Shown here: positions 8,895 through 15,879 of the stretch, piece by piece | Position numbering within the stretch: position 1 is the first letter of the stretch | How the letters are laid out: each line of letters opens with the position of its first letter | NCBI GenBank assembly: GCA_027449105.1 | Contig: DAIDMG010000012.1 | Location: 1 to 35,332, forward strand | Direction: 5' to 3' | From: Acidiphilium sp. | Lineage (GTDB): Bacteria > Pseudomonadota > Alphaproteobacteria > Acetobacterales > Acetobacteraceae | DNA length: 35,332 nucleotides | Notes under the pieces: generated by a model | Databases searched by the model: none | Told to the model about the DNA's origin: nothing | The model's input: the letters and a program-made list of their open reading frames with translations, nothing else | Translations under genes and position numbers: made by a program

Positions 8895-8911
8895 TTTTTC
8901 AGCAGCCTGCT
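8895..8911 (-). repeat. Right terminal inverted repeat
   Basis: TTTTTCAGCAGCCTGCT is the exact reverse complement of 6667-6683 and marks the right end of the IS5-type unit. Confidence 0.85.
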
Positions 8912-9222
8912 CTCTCACGTCCGCATTCAAGGACTCGGTCACGATTATTCCTTGCGCATCAACGGATGACCGGTAGGGACTGTGAAAGTGCGTAAGGCAG
9001 GAGACAGGACCTGAAGACACCGGTTGAACAAGCTCTCATGGGCGGGTTGGCTACCGCATGACCGTGGTTCCGTCGTGGGGCTGCCTCATGCTAGAGGCGA
9101 ATGTCGGTCCGGGGACCGGCTCATAACAGCTCAGGAGGATTCTCCGACCGTGGTCCTGCCTCCAGCCTTGCGCACCAGATTTATTCGCTGGATATTTTCC
9201 TCCGTCTCCTTCAGCAGTTCTC
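8912..9222 (-). other. Non-coding 3' end of the IS110-type element
   Basis: About 310 bases follow the transposase stop on the minus strand before the IS5-type repeat is reached. No gene is supported. IS110/IS1111 elements keep long non-coding ends, one of which encodes the bridge RNA that pairs with target and donor DNA. A relic of such an RNA could lie here or in 10344-10984. I did not identify its loops. Confidence 0.4.
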
Positions 9223-10343
9223 TCAAGTGAAATGGAGTTGAGCAATGCGGGCGATCGCCGAGATGAAGCCGACCATTTCGTGAGCAACGGCCGTGGTGAC
9301 CGCAACCTTCGGCTTCCCGGAAGCGGTCAGACGGCGATATCGTGCGCACAGTCGAACCTGCGCGTTCCAAGCAATATCTCAGCTGACAGCGGCTCAAGAC
9401 GGTCGTAGATCTTTCGGCTTACGCGTGCTGACGTCCGGTATGTCCAGGCCCCCTCAATCAGCACACGCCGGGCCAGCACATTGCCGGCTTTGGTAATGCC
9501 GCCGCGGCGGACGCTGCCACCTGACGAGTGCTCGCTCGGCACCAGGCCGAGATAGGCCATCAGTTGGCGCGGATTTATGAAGCGGCGAAAATCACCGACT
9601 TCCGCCATAACGGTCACCGCTGCCACGAGGGCAACCCCGCGCATCGCCTGCAGCGCAGCCACAACCGGTGCCATCGGCCAGTTCGGCAGGAAGTCCTCGA
9701 TCTGGCCTGTCAGCCGGTCGCGCCGGGTTTCCGCGTCCTGCACGGCATAGATGTAATCCTGCAGGACGATTTGCTGCGCCGGATGCTCGAACCGCAATGT
9801 CGTCAGCCAGCACCGATAGGCCAAGGTTCAGGCGCGAGGCCTGTGATAAACCCGCTCATGGCGCAGCAAAAATCCTTGCAGATGCTGCAGCGCCTTGGCC
9901 AGTACGCGGACCGCAGTCGTGGCGCGCCCGCGCCAAGTCGTGCATTGCCTCGTGTGCCTGATCTGGAACCCAAAAAGGCAGTCAATTCGCCGGCCCGATG
10001 TAGCTTCCCAAGCATCATCGCATCGCGGCGATCCGTCTTTAGCCGGTCGCCCGTCTTGATCGGGATCAACGATGGCGCAACCACCACGCACTCGTGCCCG
10101 GCAACCAGTCAGCAGTCGTTGCAAACCATAGCCACAAGGACCTGCTTCGTAACAAAAGCAGAGCCGGCGGCCATTCTTGCCAAGCCGTGTTGCCATTTTA
10201 CTCAAAACATCCGGCCGGTTCTCAAACACACCGACCTGCCGAACCTCGCCGTTACGGCTGCTCTCAGCCGCTGCCACGCATACCGTCGCCTTATGCACCT
10301 CAATCCAACAAACGTGATATTGTCCGTCAGGTCTGCCCTCCAT
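9223..10343 (-). pseudogene. IS110-family transposase, multiply disrupted
   Basis: IS110 recombinases combine a DEDD RuvC-like domain with a C-terminal Tnp_20 domain. The N-terminal frame reads IEVHKATVCVAAAES, then NRPDVLSKMATRL and CYEAGPCGYGLQRLL. The second frame holds [22 protein letters not shown] and [10 protein letters not shown]. The first frame returns with [19 protein letters not shown] and is cut by TGA (9830-9828) where a tryptophan is expected. The last large piece contains MRGVALVAAVTVMAEVGDF, GLVPSEHSSGG and RRGGITKAGNVLARRVLIEG. A final frameshift near 9370 leads to the true end at 9223. The first catalytic Asp (GLDVHK in the family) is Glu here (WIEVHK). At least four lesions make it non-functional. 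Confidence 0.88.
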
Positions 10344-10984
10344 GCATGAGGCTCTGTACCGGCCATCCGGCACAACCCTCGATATCGTACATGATGAGGG
10401 CGGGCCGCCGATCACTCAGCGGATATTGGGTCTAGAGTTGTGGCCGATGGGTCCGCATTCATGCCTGATACCACTGGATTTGTTCGGGATGTGGCGCTAC
10501 AGGTCTTTAGGGTGGTGTTGCGACAATTCGGTTGCCTGGCGAAGTCAATCACTGGGCCGGTACGACGTACGAGAGAGAGGTAATTGCGGTAAGTTTTGGA
10601 TTGCCGCTGAGGTGGATTCATCTAAAGCCACTTCAATTTTTCCGGTTTCCTGTCCCGAGTCGTTTTTTTTATTGGGGCGGTCATGCGGGGCCGTAAAGCA
10701 GTGTCCGGTAAGACCGGACTGTGGGGTAGTCGTCACAGCCATCCATGATTGCTTCGGCGTCTTTTTGGCGGTCTTTGAAATGCAGACACCCTCATTATTG
10801 CAACAACCATAGGCTTTTCCACGGGGATGGCACGAAATGCCTGCCAGGGTTTGTTCGCTGCGCGTCGATCAATGCGTCTACTCGTCTTCAGCTGATCAAG
10901 GGGTGGGCGGTTCGCCACGACTTTGTGGATTGTACGGTATTCGATTACAATAATAGCCATTGATTCCACTGAGGAGAGTCCGCC
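10344..10984. other. Non-coding stretch upstream of the aminotransferase cassette
   Basis: No gene is supported. It should contain the 5' end of the IS110 relic and the promoter of the cassette, but I see no convincing -35/-10 pair. The clearest structure is the palindrome at 10703-10719. Short frames on either strand show no family resemblance. Confidence 0.4.
10703..10719. repeat. Perfect short palindrome upstream of the cassette
   Basis: GTCCGGT-AAG-ACCGGAC: seven-base arms around three bases, 266 bases upstream of the aminotransferase ATG. There is no T tract on either side, so it is not an obvious terminator. It could be an operator or the end of a lost IS3-like element, since similar GTCCGG...CCGGAC ends occur in that group. 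Confidence 0.5.
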
Positions 10985-12310
10985 ATGAGCGATGTCGCAT
11001 CACGTTCGAACGCGCCGTTGTTCCACCACTGGATGCCTTTTACCGCCAATCGGCAGTTTCAGGAGTCGCCACGTATCATTGCGCGCGCGGACGGCATCCA
11101 CTACTGGAATACAAAGGGCGAGCGTTTGCTTGATGGTATCTCGGGCCTCTACACCACTCCAGCAGGGCATGGTCGAAAAGAAATTCGCGACGCGGTGGCG
11201 CGCCAAGTAGAAGAACTCGACTACGCGCCGGCGTTCCAATTCGGTGTGCCGGGGTCGTTTCGATTGGCACATGAGCTTGCGGAAATGCTGCCCGAAAGCT
11301 TGAACCGGGTGTTCTTTGCGGGGTCTGGATCGGAGGCAGTTGAAACAGCCCTTAAAATCGCAATTCAATACCATCGTGTTCGCGGGCAAGGTCAGCGCCA
11401 ACGCTTTGTTGGGCGAGCGCGAGCCTACCATGGCGTTAATTTTGCGGGCTGGTCAGTTGGCGGAATGGTAAAAAACCGTGAAGCATTTGGTTTGGGTCTG
11501 CCTGGAGTCTCGCACCTGCGCCATACGCTGGTTCCCGAAAACAAATTCGTCATGGGCCAAGGCGAGCACTGTGGCATTGATCTTGCGGATGATTTGCAAC
11601 GTGTCATTGATTTGCATGGGGCAGACACGATCGCAGCATGCATCGTTGAACCAATTGCTGGCTCAACCGGAGTTCTCGTGCCGCCGAAGGGCTATCTCGA
11701 ACGTTTGCGTACGATTTGCGACCGACATGGCATTCTGTTGATCTTCGATGAGGTAATTTGTGGCTTCGGTCGCACAGGGCATCCATTTGCTGCCAATGCA
11801 TTCGGGGTAACGCCTGATCTTTTAACCATGGCTAAGGCGATAACGAACGGCAATATTCCGATGGCGGCAGTAGCAATACGCGAAGACGTGCAAAAAGCCA
11901 TCTTTGATGTCGCTGAGGCAGATACAATCGAGTTTTTTCATGGATACACGTACTCTGCTCATCCAGTCGCATGCGCGGCTGCACTTGCAACGTTAAAGAT
12001 GTACCGGGACCATGACATGTTCGCGCGTGGTGCAGCGTTGGCGCCGTCTTTTCTTGAGCGTATCGCGTCCATGAGGGACATGCCGGTCGTGATCGACACG
12101 CGCGGGTTTGGCCTGCTTGGTGCTGTTGATCTTGCGCCGGGTGAGAAGCCAGGCATTCGGGGCTTTATGGCTTTGCAGCGTTGTTTTGAACAAGGACTAG
12201 TTTTGCGAGTCACGGGAGACACCATCATCTTTGCTCCGATGTTTATTACTCAAATTGATGACCTTGATCGCATGTTTGAGCTTCTCCGCTCTGTGCTGAA
12301 GACGGTCTAA
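10985..12310 (+). CDS. Class III aminotransferase, omega-amino acid--pyruvate type
   Basis: A PLP-dependent enzyme that moves an amino group from an omega-amino acid or amine to pyruvate (or another keto acid), leaving a semialdehyde. Visible features over 441 residues: HWMPFTANRQF near the start as in beta-alanine--pyruvate transaminases, the PLP-phosphate loop GSGSEA at 113-118, FDEVICGFGRTG with the pyridine-binding Asp255, and the Schiff-base lysine K284 in TMAKAITNG. The family segment GLWCVNAGHGR reads GLYTTPAGHGR here, a changed active-site loop that may mean a different substrate. The start follows GAGGAG. The aldehyde dehydrogenase begins 14 bases downstream. Beta-alanine, taurine, 3-aminoisobutyrate or a polyamine product are possible substrates; sequence alone does not decide. 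Confidence 0.88.
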   Translation: MSDVASRSNAPLFHHWMPFTANRQFQESPRIIARADGIHYWNTKGERLLDGISGLYTTPAGHGRKEIRDAVARQVEELDYAPAFQFGVPGSFRLAHELAEMLPESLNRVFFAGSGSEAVETALKIAIQYHRVRGQGQRQRFVGRARAYHGVNFAGWSVGGMVKNREAFGLGLPGVSHLRHTLVPENKFVMGQGEHCGIDLADDLQRVIDLHGADTIAACIVEPIAGSTGVLVPPKGYLERLRTICDRHGILLIFDEVICGFGRTGHPFAANAFGVTPDLLTMAKAITNGNIPMAAVAIREDVQKAIFDVAEADTIEFFHGYTYSAHPVACAAALATLKMYRDHDMFARGAALAPSFLERIASMRDMPVVIDTRGFGLLGAVDLAPGEKPGIRGFMALQRCFEQGLVLRVTGDTIIFAPMFITQIDDLDRMFELLRSVLKTV

Positions 12311-12324
12311 AAAAGGATAACGAG

Positions 12325-13758
12325 ATGTACAGGGATGTCCTGCTATATATAGGCGGGAAATGGGTCAGTGCATCGGGCGGAAAAAGCATTCCGGTCACCA
12401 ATCCAGCAACCGAAGAGATTATTGGCAGTTGCGCCAGCGCAGAAACTGCCGATATTGACGCTGCTGTCGCTGCGGCAGAAAGTGGCTTTGCTGTATGGCG
12501 AAACTTTTCGCCGCAAAAACGTGCCAAGATCATGCGCAGAGCTGCAGAACTGCTGCGCGAACGTGTTGAAGCGATTGCGCGGGCAATGACAATGGAAGAA
12601 GGCAAGGTGCTTGCCGAATCCCGGGCCGAGACGCTGGTAGCAGCCGACGTAATCGAATGGTTTGCCGAGGAGGCGCCGCGCACGTATGGGCGCGTGATTC
12701 CCGCGCGTGCTATGGAGGTATACCAGCTGGTTATCAAAGAGCCAGTCGGCATCGTCGCGGCGTTTACTCCGTGGAATTTTCCGATCAATCAGGCAGTACG
12801 AAAAGTAGCAGCGGCTCTTGCTGCAGGCTGCTCCGTGATACTGAAAGGGCCTGAGGAGGCGCCGGGTTCCTGCGCGGAGATGGTTCGCTGCTTTGCAGAT
12901 GCAGATGCGCCCCCCGGTGCCGTTAACTTACTGTTCGGCGTTCCAGCACGAATCTCCGAGCACCTAATCTCCCACAGGCTGATACGCAAAATCTCGTTCA
13001 CAGGTTCGACTGCTGTAGGAAAGCATTTAGCTTCTCTGGCGGGGCTTCATATGAAGCGGGTCACGATGGAACTTGGTGGTCACGCACCAGCGATCGTATT
13101 TGAGGATGCTGACGTCGATGCCGCCACTCGCATTTTGGCGGCGAACAAGTTTCGGAATGCCGGTCAGGTTTGTGTTGCACCAACGCGGTTTTTAATCCAT
13201 GAGAACGTGTATGAGGAATTCATGGAGAGATTTCTTTCTTTCGTAGCTAACATTAGGATAGGTGACGGACTTGTTGCGGGAACCACGATGGGACCTCTCG
13301 CGAACGAACGGCGCATAGCCGCCGTTGAAGGTTTCGTTTCTGATGCAGTGGAGCATGGAGCGCATATCGCGGCGGGCGGTCAGAGAATAGGCAATAAAGG
13401 TTATTTTTTCCAGCCAACGCTTCTAACAGATGTTCCGCCAGATGCCAAGGTAATGAATGAGGAGCCGTTCGGACCGATCGCTTTGGTCAATCGATTCACA
13501 ACATTTGGTGAAGCAGTTAAAGAGGCAAACCGACTCAACTACGGCCTTGCTTCATACGCATATACGCGTTCCACAAAGACTGCCACGGCAATCGGGAGAG
13601 CGATCGAAAGTGGTATGGTCTCGATTAACCATCACGGCCTCGCTCTTCCAGAAACCCCATTTGGCGGAGTCAAGGACAGTGGCTACGGTTGGGAGGGCGG
13701 AGCTGAGGCGATTGATGCCTACCTTAATACAAAGTTTATAACACAGGCGTCTGGTTAA
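12325..13758 (+). CDS. NAD(P)-dependent aldehyde dehydrogenase, succinate-semialdehyde type
   Basis: Oxidises an aldehyde to the acid, probably the semialdehyde made by the preceding aminotransferase. The 477-residue protein has the full ALDH superfamily set: PWNFP with the oxyanion Asn151, the cofactor lysine K174, FTGSTAVGK, the general base Glu249 in MELGGHAP and nucleophile Cys283 in NAGQVCVAPTRF. The usual KPAEDTP of GabD reads KGPEEAP, so it is a related subgroup and not classical GabD. The start has a good AAGGATAACGAG ribosome binding site. The SDR gene follows by two bases. The exact substrate is not known; succinate or malonate semialdehyde are reasonable guesses. Confidence 0.9.
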   Translation: MYRDVLLYIGGKWVSASGGKSIPVTNPATEEIIGSCASAETADIDAAVAAAESGFAVWRNFSPQKRAKIMRRAAELLRERVEAIARAMTMEEGKVLAESRAETLVAADVIEWFAEEAPRTYGRVIPARAMEVYQLVIKEPVGIVAAFTPWNFPINQAVRKVAAALAAGCSVILKGPEEAPGSCAEMVRCFADADAPPGAVNLLFGVPARISEHLISHRLIRKISFTGSTAVGKHLASLAGLHMKRVTMELGGHAPAIVFEDADVDAATRILAANKFRNAGQVCVAPTRFLIHENVYEEFMERFLSFVANIRIGDGLVAGTTMGPLANERRIAAVEGFVSDAVEHGAHIAAGGQRIGNKGYFFQPTLLTDVPPDAKVMNEEPFGPIALVNRFTTFGEAVKEANRLNYGLASYAYTRSTKTATAIGRAIESGMVSINHHGLALPETPFGGVKDSGYGWEGGAEAIDAYLNTKFITQASG

Positions 13759-13760
13759 AA

Positions 13761-14492
13761 ATGAGCACAGAGGAGTTAGCTGGCAAATCTGCCATTGTTA
13801 CTGGTGGCAGCAGTGGTATTGGCCGCGGCGTTGCGACTGCTTTTGCGGCTGCTGGAGCTAATGTGCTTATTTGCGGGAGGGATAGAGAGAGGCTGGAATC
13901 GGTATGTCAGAACATTGGGCGTAATGTTAGTTACGTTGTGGCCGACATCACCCTTGAGCGTGATGTTGATCGCCTCTTTACGGAAGCGGAAAGGATATTT
14001 TCCGGTCGGCTAGATATTCTGGTCAATAACGCAGGTCGTTCGACCACAGCCAGAACGGAGGATCTGTCTGTGCAGGACTTCGAAGCCGCAATTGCGCTCA
14101 ACGTTACGAGCGCGTTTCGATGCGCGCTGCGGGCGTTTCGTATCATGAAGGCGCAAGGAAGTGGGCGGATCATCAATATTGGGTCAGTTTCGTCGCGGGT
14201 GCCCCGCGGCAATTCCGTGCCTTACACTACGTCAAAGTTTGCCCTTGATGGCATGACGCGGGCACTCGCCCTCGATGGTCGATCACGTGGAATCGCGGTG
14301 TCCGTTCTGCATCCCGGCAACACCGAAAGCGGGATCTGGTCCGATCAAGATACAATACGAGTGGCGGAGGGGCTGATGCCTGCAGATCAGGTCGCGCGAG
14401 CGGCGCTCCTAATGGCATCGCTGCCGGCCGATATCAATATGCTCGAAGCCACGATGCTACCGCTCAAAATGCCCTTTCTGGGGCGAGGTTGA
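13761..14492 (+). CDS. Short-chain dehydrogenase/reductase
   Basis: A classical SDR of 243 residues. The cofactor motif TGGSSGIG is at 14-21, NNAG at 89-92, and the catalytic Ser142, Tyr155 and Lys159 (YTTSK) are present, so it should be active. An acidic residue is not obvious after the second strand (ICGRDR), which may favour NADP(H), though this is weak evidence. It begins two bases after the aldehyde dehydrogenase stop, so it is co-translated with it. It may reduce a semialdehyde to a hydroxy acid, the alternative fate to oxidation, or act on a separate hydroxy substrate. Confidence 0.88.
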   Translation: MSTEELAGKSAIVTGGSSGIGRGVATAFAAAGANVLICGRDRERLESVCQNIGRNVSYVVADITLERDVDRLFTEAERIFSGRLDILVNNAGRSTTARTEDLSVQDFEAAIALNVTSAFRCALRAFRIMKAQGSGRIINIGSVSSRVPRGNSVPYTTSKFALDGMTRALALDGRSRGIAVSVLHPGNTESGIWSDQDTIRVAEGLMPADQVARAALLMASLPADINMLEATMLPLKMPFLGRG

Positions 14493-15168
14493 CCGAGTTA
14501 GGTTGCGGGTCGCTAGCGCATTAGCAAGAAAATGCATCAGATCGGTCCCATGACCCGCCCCTCATAAAACAGGAAAGTGTGAGCCCGCGCGCATGTGATG
14601 CGCGTGGTTGTTGCATGACAGGGCGACCGCGTGTTTCGGACGAAGATACTGCGTGTTGAGCAAGTGACTTGTCGGGCTGACAGTTGTGCAGGGCACATGC
14701 AAACTTTGGAGGAACGTCACACTGGGCGCAACGGGATACTTATTAGGCGAAGAGTAGCAGCGTCGAGCGGTGCTTCATGTCGTTCTCGGGACGCCATGAT
14801 CGCTTGGTCTGAGGCCTCGAGGCCACTTCGTAAATGATTGAAGTGCGGGACGTGGTTCGGCCGGAGAAGGTTCATCTGAAATGGTTCCTGTTCTACCTGA
14901 TGGAGCGACAGCGCATGGGAATTGCGACTCCAGGAGGCTGGCAAAACCAACAACAACAGAAGCGCTCGTGCCCAAAAATCTTTCCGCTCTCTCCGTTCGT
15001 ATGTTTTGGCGTAACTAGGGGTTTTGCTCAGGTGCTGATGTCACAACGACAGCTTTTACCGTAACATCCCGGCAGTCGGGGGCAATATATCGGCGGACCA
15101 AAGTTGATCTGGATCATGGTTCCGTCACGTAGGGGATGGTATCGATCCTCGTGCTGATGGAGGGATAT
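14493..15168. other. Gene-free stretch between the cassette and the CBS gene
   Basis: I see no supportable gene. A hairpin CGCGCA-TGTGA-TGCGCG (14588-14604) followed by TGGTTGTTGC might end the cassette transcript but lacks a proper T tract. The last 30 bases hold the GGAGGGAT ribosome binding site of the CBS-BON gene. Confidence 0.4.
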
Positions 15169-15879
15169 ATGAAGACCTTAACTACCAGAGAAATCATGAC
15201 GGCGACACCGGTGACCGTTGAACCCGAGACATTGTTGGCTGACGCTGCGCGAATCATGCTGGATCAGCACATCACGGCGCTCCCTGTCGTGGCTCCAGGA
15301 GGGGCGTTGGAGGGCATTCTAACAGACGGCGACCTTCTTAGGCGGTTTGAACTGGGAACTAATAAGAAGATATCGGCGTTAAAAGGGTTTTTTGCCCCGG
15401 AGCAGAGCGCACGCGACTTTGTTCGCTCACATGGGCGGCGGGTTGCCGAGGTAATGACAATTGAGCCGGAGAGCGTTTCATCGGGCACGAGCCTTGATGA
15501 GGTCGTTGACATTATGCAGAAGCGGCATTTCAAGCAGTTGCTTGTTGTCGATGATGGAATTCTGGTCGGCGTGGTTGGGCGGCGTAATCTCTTGGCCGCA
15601 TTAGTCGGTGATCTGATTGCTGTCGATGACGAGTTAGTATCGGACGAATCGGCCGAAGCTAGGATCTTGGCACAGTTTGCCGAGTCAAAATTTGCGCCTC
15701 GAAACGCGGTGGCTGTGCGCGTCAAAAACGGCATCGCGGAACTGGAGGGAACGGTCTTTAGCGATGCCGAACATGATGCGCTGATTGTCATCGCGGAAAA
15801 CACAAAGGGAATAAAGGGGGTGCGTGATCGCATGGAGATTGCTGACCCGAACTCGGGACTGGCTTTTGGAGGGTATTGA
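15169..15879 (+). CDS. Tandem CBS domain protein with C-terminal BON domain
   Basis: A 236-residue soluble protein. Residues 1-60 form the first CBS domain (TREIMTATPVTVEPE, then LPVV and GILTDGDLLRRF). About 88-150 form the second (VAEVMTIEPESVSSG, then LLVVDDGILVGVVGRRNLL). About 160-228 form a BON domain (NAVAVRVKNGIAELEGTV, then GIKGVRDRMEI). CBS pairs bind adenosine nucleotides and sense energy state; BON domains bind lipid or membrane proteins. CBS-BON proteins are common in alphaproteobacteria and not well understood. The ATG at 15169, after GGAGGGAT, is preferred over the upstream 15136 start. Its stop directly abuts the stop of the convergent ABC-F gene. Confidence 0.85.
   Translation: MKTLTTREIMTATPVTVEPETLLADAARIMLDQHITALPVVAPGGALEGILTDGDLLRRFELGTNKKISALKGFFAPEQSARDFVRSHGRRVAEVMTIEPESVSSGTSLDEVVDIMQKRHFKQLLVVDDGILVGVVGRRNLLAALVGDLIAVDDELVSDESAEARILAQFAESKFAPRNAVAVRVKNGIAELEGTVFSDAEHDALIVIAENTKGIKGVRDRMEIADPNSGLAFGGY

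Larger units (their letters stand above)
6667..8911 (+). mobile_element. Degenerate IS5-type element enclosing a toxin-antitoxin relic
   Basis: A 2,245-bp unit bounded by 17-bp perfect inverted repeats. From the left it contains an IS5-family transposase relic (6744-7587), about 210 bases of non-coding tail, a GNAT toxin/DUF1778 antitoxin pair on the minus strand (7813-8562) and the tail of another small gene (8735-8893). Related IS5-type elements are usually about 1.2-1.5 kb, so the toxin-antitoxin segment is either cargo or a later insertion. I see no clear target-site duplication outside the repeats. All protein-coding parts are damaged, so the element cannot move on its own. Confidence 0.7.

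Noticed and set aside
5900-10450. Chromosomal replication origin
   Set aside because: The skew switch has the right sign, but there is no dnaA, hemE, parAB or cluster of DnaA boxes, and the stretch is filled with IS relics.
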